64,000 bases of DNA from Dysidea avara (lineage: Eukaryota; Porifera; Demospongiae; Dictyoceratida; Dysideidae), in NCBI RefSeq assembly GCF_963678975.1, contig NC_089281.1, forward strand, positions 29,786,559 through 29,850,558. The letters run 5' to 3'. A program made the position numbers and the translations under genes. Under the pieces are notes generated by a model that saw nothing but the letters and a program-made list of their open reading frames with translations, searched no databases and had not been told where the DNA came from. This document shows positions 29,255 through 40,100 of the stretch, in pieces (within the stretch, counting starts at the first letter, position 1; each line of letters opens with the position of its first letter).

Positions 29255-31063
29255 ATGCGGGCGAGCTTGCTTTTGATTTTCTTCTTGGTTAGTTGGGAGT
29301 TTGTACCAGTAGCGACACAGTGTGTTTACGGAAATAATCGTAATACCCGATGTAACATACCAGGGAAGCCATGGGCGCTAGATCCCATCTGCCTCAATGA
29401 CAACACCTGCAGCTTTCCAGAGCCGCTAACGTTTGGCTATTCCATCACTGCCAGGATACAAGTGGATAAGAGCCGAAAGAAAAGAACAGGTAGCCTTTAT
29501 GTGCGTGGCTTAGGGCCGGGCTTGGCTGGCTGGGGTACTCCACTTGAGCTGAGAAGGACAGGTCGCTTGGATACGTGGAAGCTGAGTATCGAATACAAGA
29601 TTAATGCGACTTCGTTTGCTTGTTCTACAACAACAAGTTGCTCATTCAACCAACACGCGGTAGAGTTCCGGATTTATGGCGATGAGAATGGTGAGGATGA
29701 TATGATTGGACCTAATTTCTACTTTCGTTTGCCAATTTCCGGTTCGCCAGTTTCTTCAGACTTCCTATCCCCGGAGTTATCCGTGTTCCCCTGGTTTGAC
29801 AACAAACTGGTGACATTGAAGTCAATATCAGTCAGTACCCCACACCTTTTCTCCTCGACTGCTAGAACACAAAATCTCCTGGCCTTGCCTCCCAGCTATG
29901 AATTCAACACGCATCGCACATACCCTCTGGTGGTAACATTTGGCATTGATGAGCTGAGGGCAATGCTCCAGGTGCTGGAGAGAGGCTTTGTACATGATTC
30001 CAGTGTTCAAGAAGTCATGATTGTAGCAATAGAATATACTGGTTGTCTACTTTACCCATTCTATGGTGGAAAGTGGAAATGTTTGGATAGCAATTGTGTG
30101 GATAACTGTCTTTATTGCTGGGACCATGAAAGAACTGAAGCGTGTGAAGATACTGAGTTTGAAGAACAACTGAAGACATGTGCAGTAGAGAAGAGTTGTG
30201 GTGGTAGTGGTGACATCATATTAGATTACATCATCAATCACTTGATACCACAAGTACAGGTTGAGACAAGACATAGAGTAGAGGTTGGGGGGTTCCCCAC
30301 CCACAGGGTCCATATTGTGGGTTACAATGAGGGAGGATTGCTAGCTTGCTATGCTGCCATCAAATATCCTCATATGTTTAAGAGTGTTGCTTGCATGTCT
30401 GTACCATTCCACTGGCCAGAAAAGACCCTCGAGAAAGGATACGAACTTCAGCACATCATAAGAACTATTGCAGAAAACATGACGCATGGCCTATTCAGCC
30501 TTTATCAGTCACAGAAATATTACATAGACACAGCTGACAGGGACTCGTACTTTTATCCCAGTGTAGACAGCTACTTGGATGCTAACAATTTTGTGGAGGA
30601 AATGGAAGAGAAATTTCAGCTGGCGGGCAACATTATTCGCATGAACTTCCCCACGTTTTCAAAGAGTAGTGTTGTGGACCCATATAATGTAGCCTTTGTG
30701 CAGAGAATAAGATATGCTCTACAAGTGCTTTTCCCAGTTGAAGGTGGTCCCAACAAACAATTCCCTCGTATGGTCACTCTTTCTAAAAGCTACAACCAAG
30801 GAGGCAACTTTAGTGGCATTGAATTCACAGGCAGTGAAGGTGGTTCGAGTGGTGGCAATGTTACTGCAAAAGATTGTCCGCAAGCTGTAGTCACACTCCC
30901 TATTTTTCTAGGTTTGATTTTTGGAACTTTGATAATGTCGGTTGCTGTTACTGTATTGATCATGTGTATAAGAGAGAGCAACCGGAGGAGTGAAGATGAC
31001 AAAGCAGGATCCGACTCTGATGAACTGCAACTTGACTCAGACTCATCCATAGATGTAGACTAA
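29255..31063 (+). CDS. Type I membrane protein with esterase-like alpha/beta-hydrolase domain, catalytic serine missing
   Basis: Intronless, 602 aa. Residues 1-21 form a signal peptide (MRASLLLIFFLVSWEFVPVA). Residues about 50-170 form a cysteine-containing beta-rich domain resembling the N-terminal part of bacterial enterochelin-esterase-type proteins. Residues about 220-420 are a putative-esterase (Fes/EstD-like) domain: YPLVVTFGIDELRAML, EVMIVAIEYTGC, then HRVHIVGYNEGGLLACYAAI and FKSVACMSVPFHW. The nucleophile elbow is GYNEG, with Asn358 where GxSxG would have Ser, so hydrolysis is unlikely. A transmembrane helix (about 547-572) precedes a 30-residue acidic cytoplasmic tail. The extracellular part has several N-glycosylation sequons and a cysteine cluster. 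It starts 84 bp after the FAM184 stop. Function unknown; a receptor or adhesion role is inference only. Confidence 0.8.
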   Translation: MRASLLLIFFLVSWEFVPVATQCVYGNNRNTRCNIPGKPWALDPICLNDNTCSFPEPLTFGYSITARIQVDKSRKKRTGSLYVRGLGPGLAGWGTPLELRRTGRLDTWKLSIEYKINATSFACSTTTSCSFNQHAVEFRIYGDENGEDDMIGPNFYFRLPISGSPVSSDFLSPELSVFPWFDNKLVTLKSISVSTPHLFSSTARTQNLLALPPSYEFNTHRTYPLVVTFGIDELRAMLQVLERGFVHDSSVQEVMIVAIEYTGCLLYPFYGGKWKCLDSNCVDNCLYCWDHERTEACEDTEFEEQLKTCAVEKSCGGSGDIILDYIINHLIPQVQVETRHRVEVGGFPTHRVHIVGYNEGGLLACYAAIKYPHMFKSVACMSVPFHWPEKTLEKGYELQHIIRTIAENMTHGLFSLYQSQKYYIDTADRDSYFYPSVDSYLDANNFVEEMEEKFQLAGNIIRMNFPTFSKSSVVDPYNVAFVQRIRYALQVLFPVEGGPNKQFPRMVTLSKSYNQGGNFSGIEFTGSEGGSSGGNVTAKDCPQAVVTLPIFLGLIFGTLIMSVAVTVLIMCIRESNRRSEDDKAGSDSDELQLDSDSSIDVD

Positions 31064-31184
31064 CAAATAGTTACACAACAAACTGAATACTGTATACATT
31101 GTATATTGATCAGTCTATAAGCTACTATGTGCCTATACTACAAAGTCAGCAGTCTAATGATAGGAAGACAAACAATTTGTCCAG

Positions 31185-34013
31185 TTACTTCCACCTAGCT
31201 TGACAGGCGTCCATATTTATCTGACGTTTGTTGAGACAATTCCTTACACCATTAGGGTCATTATTGGTTACTGCACATCTGACTGGCTTGCAGGCACCCT
31301 CTCGAGCTTCTTTCATACTCTCTGCACTATACCAAGCAGCATGTGGAGTGCAAATGAGATTCGGAGCTTCTCCTAGGATGCTGTCAGCAAATGTAAATGG
31401 CTCCTTTTCTTGTACATCAAGTGCTGCACCTGCAATCCACCCCTCCTTCAAGGCCTTGACTAATGCAGCTTCATCTACCAACCCACCTCTTGAAACATTC
31501 ACCAGAAATGCTTCCTTCTTAAACAACTTCAATGTTTTTTCATTAATGACGTGCCTGTTGTCTTTGGTAAGTGGGCAATGAATGGAAACACAGTCGCTAG
31601 CAGTGATGACTTCTTCAACAGTGTGCACACGCAGGACACCACCAAGACCCTTCTCAAGACCATCATGAAGAAAAGGGTCATAGAAACGGACATTGAAGCC
31701 AAAAGCTTTAGCACGTATAGCTACTGCCATTCCAATGTTGCCAAGGCCAATCAACCCGAGAGTGCTTCCCCGAATCCTGTGAGATGCTCCAGCTGCAGAC
31801 ACTAGTTCGTCATAAGAACCCAGAGGTTGTCCCTTACGAAGGCCTTCATACAGGAATGTGGTTTGGCGGTACAAGCTGAGGATGTGGGAGAAAGCAGTGT
31901 CAGCAACTTCTTCAATCCCATAGTCCGGAACGTTACACACCATCACACCAGCCTTGGACGCAGCATCAATATCAACGTTATCCACACCAGTACCGTGCCT
32001 TGCTACCACTCTTAGTTTGGGACACTTCTTGATCAAGCCTTCGGTGACATGTCCCATATGTCCAAGAAGAATGGCATAGGCATTGGCACAATCTTCATCA
32101 GATAGCTGACAGAAATCATCAAAGACATCTGTGTTATGTTTGACTACAGCAACGTCCTCCAGACACTTCTTTTCCAATGATCCATCACAGGGAGCTAATA
32201 AAAGCACCAGAGGTTTGTTGTCAGCTATATAGAGAAATAAAACACCAAATAATTAGTAAAACCTGGTTACTACCAAGCTTGACCTCAGTACTAAGTTGAC
32301 CATACACTTTGTACTTTTAAGTTAACATGTTTAGTATTGTCAGGTTGGCTTTGAATTCTTTAGCTCATTAAATAGTGACCTGATTTTAGCAGGCTTCATA
32401 CTGAAAAATGAGCTTTGCATGACCATTAGGTGCTGTCCTGTCACCACAAACCACAGGATGTGATTATGATAAAAGTAATTAGATGTTACAACAAGGTTCA
32501 TATTTTTGTTACTCCAACACAATGCCTCACACCACACACATAAAACAATGAGGACCACACATGCTGCCCTGTTGTTTAACTGCTAGTTGATTTACCACAT
32601 CACACAAGCCTCTACAAAATGGCATCTAGTCCTGGCACCAGCTGAGGAATGCATTCCGGTAGACTAAAGATGCCTCTAATATCTTAAGTCCTACATGTAC
32701 ACACACTGCAGCAAGCCCTGCACTAAAGACCACTAACTGAACTACAATTAATGCACACAATACACAACTAGCACCGGAAAGAGCTATTAAACACACCTAC
32801 AGCTAATAAACTATTTAATAAACAAAACATAATAGGCTCTAGCAAGCCTATCCACTCAACTAATCAATCCACAGCCTATAAAACATAATTATATGAACAG
32901 CAACAAAACCTACACAAGTTTAACAGGATAAAACTAAAACTAGTCACAAAAATACTACACTACAGTCTAACACTTACCCATTGCTCTCTTCAACAAGTTT
33001 TCAGCAGTATTCACAAACTATTAGCAGCAGCTCAGAAATAGTGCATTAATTGGAAACGAACCAAGCGTTTTTATACTAGTGGAGTTCTAAGGTCAAAGCA
33101 TATGAGGTCATTCAAGACATTAGCAATGTCAACTGGCTTATTTGTAGGGTTTCAAGTTCAAAGCAAACAGTTCACTATTATTGGTTGTATGACTGGTGTA
33201 AACTGAAACAGGTATAAAGAAACTCTCAGAAATGAATCCTGTGAGGGTGAGAGAGGTTGAGAAAGCTTGCTTCTCACTTCTGATTTTTTCTGCTTGTGGA
33301 GGCATGGAACCAGCTGCAACCACAGTGCATAAGAAACTAGCTTCCATAAACGGGAAATGAACTATAGTCGCTGTCTATATTGGTTGAGATGTAGATTTTG
33401 CTTCTCTCAGCCATCATGTGCATCGTGCTTTTGTACATCTACATTTGTTGGCCTACTTTGAGGGCAGGCTTAATGCCAATGCCCAATAGCTTTATTCTAG
33501 TGTTATCCAGCTGTCCAGCACTTGACAGCCAGTGCGGGGGGTGGTGGCAAGGGAATTCCATCTACCCCAGAAAAAAAATTAATCGTGTCATATATATTAG
33601 TGCATGATGCATGATTGTAACCATGTTGGCTGAAATGCTCCAACACAATAGAGAGCAGATATGCCTGTTACCATCACATAATGTTGTTTCCCCCCTTCCG
33701 ACAATTACAAATTAGGTGTGAAGTTAGACCAGATGGTGAGGAAATTGTGTCAACAAAACTGATTATGCGCTTTAACACTGTCCTTAGTATCCTGACTCGT
33801 GTGGTTTGCAATGGTTTGACCATGGATAGTAGAGCACTCAGTATGGGGTAGTAGAATGGATGGAACAATTTGCTAGCTAAACCATTTGCAATAGATTTAC
33901 TGGTTTATATAGGCCGGAGGGCGTGCACAGGACATACCCGTTTCATCCTTTGAACGTTTGCTAGCGGATCCACTTGTTTCAGAAAGACGTCGCTTCTGTT
34001 CCCTAGTAGCCAT
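31185..34013 (-). CDS. CTBP: C-terminal binding protein, two alternative first exons
   Basis: Transcriptional co-repressor with a D-2-hydroxyacid dehydrogenase fold that binds NAD(H). Main exon 32224-31185. One first exon (32981-32978) supplies only ATGG, giving MADNKPLVLLLAPCDG and 347 aa. A second possible first exon (34013-33938) encodes MATREQKRRLSETSGSAS and KRSKDE, ends in the same phase, and would give about 371 aa with a bipartite nuclear-localisation-type sequence. Nucleotide-binding motif GLIGLGNIG, catalytic Arg in NVSRGGLVDE, Glu in VQEKEP and His in ICTPHAAWYS are all present. The protein stops soon after the core fold and lacks the long C-terminal tail of vertebrate CtBP. It converges on the esterase-like gene (121 bp between stops). 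Confidence 0.92.
33068..33075 (-). promoter_or_regulatory. TATA box for the short CtBP first exon
   Basis: TATAAAAA on the minus strand, about 87 bp upstream of the short isoform's ATG, with a small upstream ORF (ATG to TGA in five codons) between them. It supports an independent internal promoter. By contrast no TATA box is apparent at the divergent promoters in this window. Confidence 0.55.
33082..33937. other. Intron between the alternative CtBP first exons
   Basis: About 860 bp with no supportable coding exon. Short ORFs here lack family resemblance. It would be spliced out of the long CtBP transcript and carries the promoter of the short one at its downstream end. Confidence 0.5.
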
Positions 34014-34185
34014 TGTTGTAGGGTATAATTTGTTGGGTTGAGGACTATATCTGAATCAGGGTAAATAGAGCTTCTTTAATTTTCAGACTCGTATTTCCTC
34101 GCGTATTTCAAAATATTTAATACAGGTTGGTTTTTTTTAATTATTTTTTTTACAAGTTGTGGCTGTTGCACGTGCGCTTAAAAGG
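34014..34185. promoter_or_regulatory. Bidirectional promoter interval, CtBP long / MAEA
   Basis: The 172 bp between divergent ATGs at 34013 and 34186, with a long A/T stretch (34131-34153) and gcacgtgcgc (34169). Role inferred from geometry. Confidence 0.5.
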
Positions 34186-37100
34186 ATGGACGAAATTCGA
34201 ACATTTGAGCATTCAACGTTAAAAGTATACTAATAATTATATCGCTGTTGTAATTAATTTATTTCTCAAGGTACCTTATGAAGGACTGAACAAGACGTTT
34301 AGAGGAGCTCAGAAAGTAATCGACAGAGAATTGAGCTACGTGTTAAGCGCGGTATCCGAGGCAAGCACTCGTTCTAGAGACGTTAGTTCTACTACAGGCG
34401 ATGTGGTTAACACGTTAGATAATGTCTTACAAAAATTGAGTTCGCTAAAGCGTAAGGTTTGTGAGAAATTGTTGTATTCTAACTATTTAAAGCAAGAAAA
34501 ACTCAGGCAGAAGAGTGTATAGATGACGAAAGAGTTTGTACCAGATGTTTAAAGATAAGATTAGAACATTTGAAGTCATTTGCATCAGGTCAACTAACAC
34601 CAGACGCTAGTATAGTATGGAAGAAGAAAAGAATGGACAGGATGATTGTGGATCATTTCTTGAGGAGTGGACTATACAGTACAGCCATTGCTATAGCCAA
34701 GAACTCTGAAATTGAAGTGAGTAGTATTATCAAGAGTTAATATATATACTGAGGAGAGTATCCTACTTTCATATGGCCCTGTAGAAGGGCGGATTGTGAA
34801 GTTATGATGTAACAACAAGATGTTGTGGTTTGTGACGTACTAGCAGCTGTAAAGTGCAAGAATTGTTAGTACCATTCCACACTCACAACGCTCAGGATAG
34901 CCGCATTCGCGGATGGCCTAGCAAGAAATGCCTACGAAGTGGTCTGAACCCATGAAGGAACAATTGTAGTTCGGTGATTAGAACTGGAATTAATTTGGTT
35001 GCTAGTGACGTTGTTAGGCACGCATTCAATTCATATCATGTTGATCTAATGACATCATTAATTATACAAAGACGGGTTACAGTTACATATTACCCATAAA
35101 ATAAAGTAACTATAATAATATTACATGTTATATTACTTTGTGTCCACAGCCTTAAGCTGTCATGTGTGAAACTACCACCTTATCACGTGACATGATTGCG
35201 AAGTGCTACATCATATATAACTTCACAATATGTCCTACAGGAATAAGGAATATATGAGACTAGGATATTCTCCTCAATATTATGAACTCTTGGTACTATT
35301 AAGAGTATATGTGACCGGATCTGTGAAAACCCACACACAATCGCGCAAACCTAAATTTACAGTATAAAGCATTGAATACAATGAGTGAAATACTTGCGTA
35401 TTATTGAAACAATTCCATAAATTTTAAAACGCCTTTTTTGTTAGTGAAGGAAGGGACTAACAATGAAAACTTGGATGCCATCTTATTTGCCTGCTCAAGA
35501 GGAGTTGGAAAATCTTTGTTTCATTGCAGTAAACCAAAGGATTCGCAAGTTATGAGTGTTTGTTTACATCACGTCGAAGCAATTGTATGTGATCGATTTT
35601 TCTTCATAAATTTTGCCTTTGTATGCAGTGAAGAAAAGTAAGTAAAGGACACACTTACCCAGAAATTGCTTTCCCTATTCATGGCGAACATGATGGTGAA
35701 AATTGCAGCTCTGTACCCTAATCCGTTGGTAAGTTGTAACCGTTTTTGTAAGTGCCTGTAATTTATTTTCCGTACAAATCGATTTTCTGCTGTTGCTACT
35801 TTGTAGGGCTGTAACTCCTAAAGGGTTAATGGGCATATGAGGCTGAAACTTTGCCAGAGGTTACATTAGGCTAGGTAGATTATAAATGTTTAATAAACAG
35901 GAATTCGAAAAATGCGTGATTGTATCAAGTTTTTGCAGATCTGGTCACATATAATGGGGAGGGAGAGTGTCAAACTATGCAATAGGCTGTGAATAATGAA
36001 CCTGTAAAGTAGCCATCATACCATCGTTTCTTCTTTTGCTATTGATCGTTCAGATTTAACACTTTACAAGTGTTTTGACGGGTGGTCCACGTGGAATTGC
36101 AATTGCTGAAATTCCAAGTAGAACTGCCGAGGCAAGGCAAATCACCGAGTTGTTTGAACGATCCCATAGGACTTTCAGGCTCATTTTTTCACAGCATGTA
36201 GCGCAGTTTGACACTCTCCCTCCTATTATATACCCTTGGTACTATGTAATGTGTGTAGATAATAGATTATTGGAATGCTATATATAATCCTGGGCTTTCA
36301 TCAGGCCCAAACAGTTCTGGTGTCAAGCACTTGAAAGCCTAAACTGTCATGCATAGTTCACACCCTAGCTGTCTGATGTTGATACATAGGATAAGTTGAA
36401 AGCTTGAAGAATAGAAGAGGTAGCTAGCTAGACAAGATTCTACCAAAGCCTTTATTAATATCTATACTGAGCAATCAGAGCAGCAAATTCTAGTGTACAT
36501 GATCAACACAACCATTTTTAGCTTCATCCAATTTAACTTCATGGATCTTTCTAGGGTTAATTATCTACAGTGCGACGATGCAGTAAAGAGAAAATGTTTC
36601 AAAATTTTTTTTTTGAACTTTCAATCAAGTACTCTTTGAAAATTTAACCTTTCGAAAATTTCCCCGCTATACAGTACTACTTCTATAAGTCACAGCAGAT
36701 AAGTGCAGCAAATGCTAAATATATATCACAATGTAGACATGGCAAAGTCTTAGCAAGCAACTAGCAACATGGGTATAGCTTGAAGCATGTTGTTTGGTCT
36801 TAATCCAAATGGCCTGTGGATTGAGCCATGATTAGTTGGCATTTTCTCAGCCTTTCTAGGTATTTGCTTTCGTTTCACTCAGGCTAGGATAATGATTTTC
36901 TTGAGCTCTTAGGCTTCAAGACTCGTGGTGTTACTTGTGATAAAGCTTGAATCATGTTTGTCTTCCAGTGTCCCAGTGCCTATATAGCTATACTGTAGCT
37001 AGCTAGCTGATAACATACACTCGAACTTCGTCTATATGATTTCTTTGATTATCACTTCTAAGGTGTAATATTGCTCCTTGTACTAATAAATTATGAAAAA

Positions 37101-40100
37101 TATATTTTTTCGATAATGCTTTCTTGTTTCTGAGTTTTAACCTTCTGGAAATTTCCTGATATACGGTAGAACTACTACATTTTCCCTTAGTCTGTACCAT
37201 ATCCATTGAGTCCAAATAGAGATCTGCACATGACAATTTCAAGTGATAGGCTTTTAAGTGGTTGACACCAAATACAGTGTGAATCAATTAAGCCATGGTG
37301 ACATGGCATGACGAAAACAAAGTGGGCTGGCCCAAGCTAAGATACAATGTGAACACATACCGGGCTGGGTTAATTTACTTCTGTTGGCCACACAGTGAGT
37401 ATTTTGTACACTCTAATATTCTACAACCCTTACAACATACTATGAGACATGCCATGCTTCTAGTATGTAGACTCCCATTGTTCTACTGTCATTGGCAAAA
37501 GAAGCACCCATTATAGTGGTTATAACTTCTCAATAACTATTAGTATAATGATTCATCGCTACTTACTGGAGCATCATTTTGTTTTTCCAGAATACGGGGC
37601 TTTCCCTTTAGCCAAGCATTTCCATCATATTTCATGTCTACACTACAGTTTTATTAAGCGTCTAAACGAAGGATGGCTTATTATACATTTACTAGAAATT
37701 TTAAAATGAAGCAGTGTTCCAGTGATAAAAAGCAAAGAGATGGCATGTTTTTACAGTGCCAAAGTAGGGATTGATACAATGCTAAGTCAGGATAGCTACC
37801 ATCATCTCTTGTTTCACTGCTTTCTATTGCTTGAACTCTACTTCATTTTATTACACTAGTTTATCAACTTTTTTGTTAGAGCATGGAAATAAAATATAAT
37901 ACTTGTGTGGTTGTAAATTAATTGCTGTATTAAAGTATCTCCATCTCGCTACAATACTACACAGTAGATTAAGCTAGGGAGCATGGTACAATACCTTGTT
38001 TTCTACGGGGCTAGATCGTTGAGCAGTGTGGCATCAGCATTGATTATTAGAGGTGTGGTAGCATGTTCTGATCATATATGGGGGCGTGGCCCATTGTAAT
38101 CATTTTATAAGCCCAGCTTAGCTGCTACCTGATGCTACAGTCCATTAAGCACCTCAAATAGTTTTGTGGCTTCTGAATATGCGCTTTTAGGAAAGTGTTA
38201 ATGGTGTTGGGAGTAACGCGTTACATAATATTATTACTTTTGTGGTGACTAAGTAATATAACGAAATACGCTATAAAAACAGGTAATATAACTCAAGTTA
38301 CTTTACTTACAAATGTAACGCGTTACCAAAGTAATATAGTTACTGTAACAAATCTAATATTATTACTACAAGTCTCGAACTTACTAATCTCATTAGTGAT
38401 CCACTGAGTAACGCCTAGCCACAACGAAGTAATGAAGCCTACTGAATGAAGCTTATTCACCAGCTTCTTACTTATAACCAAGATTTGCACATTGTCCAAC
38501 AACGCAATCATGTCACGTGATAAGGTGGTAGTTTCACACGTGACAGCTTAAGGTTATGGACACAAAGTAATATAATATGTAATAGTATTATAGTTACTTT
38601 ATTTTATGGGTAATATGTAACTGTAACTAAATAGTTCTGTTACAAGTAATATGTAACTAGTTACTAGCTACTTTTAAAAAGTAACTGTCCCAACATTGAG
38701 TGTTGGAAAATTAACGCCTTGGTATGGTTTCCTGGCATGAAGAAGGTGACCATTTAATTGAAGATAAAAGGAATAGCAAAGTGCAGAAGGTGAGTCTGTT
38801 GTTGTGGTATAAAATGGTGGCCATGCACTACTTAATTTGGCCTCTAGCCTTGCGACTGTAGTCTGGCTGGCTGGCTGGCTGGCAGACAAAAGTACAGGTT
38901 TTGATGTTGTTGTTTTTAATTCTGTATTTGGTCACCTGTATTTTCTTGTTTTTAACACTGTATTGGATGTTGAATGATTAGACATGACTTTCATCATGTA
39001 TGAAATAAACTAGTGTCCATTTGGTTCTACTTGGGGGTACTTAGAGATAATGAGTTACTCTCTAGAATTCCTATGGATATAATTACATGAAAATAACAAG
39101 GAGAAAACATCCTGACCACCTGGTAGACTCCTGTAAGCGTTCGAGTGTAAATCGGATGGCTGCAGGTTCGAGGCTACCTAGGTCCAGTCATTGATTTTCC
39201 TTCAAACACACCTTAAGTAGCTAAAGTCTTTGAGCATATGTTTGAGCAGGCTGTAGGACACCTGGTAGACCTTCAGCACTTGTGCTATAAAGCATTAACA
39301 AATAACAATAACAAAATTGATATTTCTATGATAGCTTTTAGATGCAGCATTTTTAGAGGCACGTCACTTTAGGGGGAACACTACTAAACTAAGCAGTACT
39401 ACTGTACTGTTTGATACATTGTGCTGTGCACTTGTCAGCATGTGCAACCCCCAGCCTGCCTGTTGAGCAGCAGTGTGAACAAAGGCTGGCTTGAGTTTGA
39501 TAACCCAAGTTGTAAATAACCCGGGACACTGTGAATGAGGTGTAACATGCTGACTTGTTGTTGACTCTTGTTTCTTTTGTTTTTTCAATGATCCTCTATT
39601 TAAATATTTTTTTGTGAAAAAAAATTTTTTTATGGTAGTTACCTACGAGTATTTGCATATTGAAAATTAATCATCAAGTTACATGTTGCTATTAAGTAAT
39701 CAGCTGGCAGCTAATCATCAGCATTATTCAGTTAAACCATTATTCATGATTGTTTCCTTACCAATTGAACTGCTTTACTTTACAACCTTAACTGGAATTT
39801 TCAATTAGGCGTCATAGAAAAAAAAGTAGGGAAACAAGAGAGGTCGCCTACACTTGAATACACTAGTGAATATTTAATCCCTACTTCAGTCTATACCCAT
39901 GACTGAATCAGAAAGTAAATGTCCACTAGTATATCTGCAGATGTAGGGATTAAATGTCGAACCTCTCTACTACAGACATTTTGGGACCCAGAATTTTGAT
40001 CACTTTTTGTTCTAATATAGAAGTTTTCCTCTTTCAGAGGTAAAAAATGTATTACCAGACTTGTTAGACCAAAACTTTTTGTTCTTATTATGGAGGTGTT

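Noticed and set aside
33938-34013. MATREQKRRLSE exon as a separate small gene
   Set aside because: No following exon of its own was found before the CtBP exon, and its phase fits the CtBP exon exactly, so it is treated as an alternative CtBP first exon.
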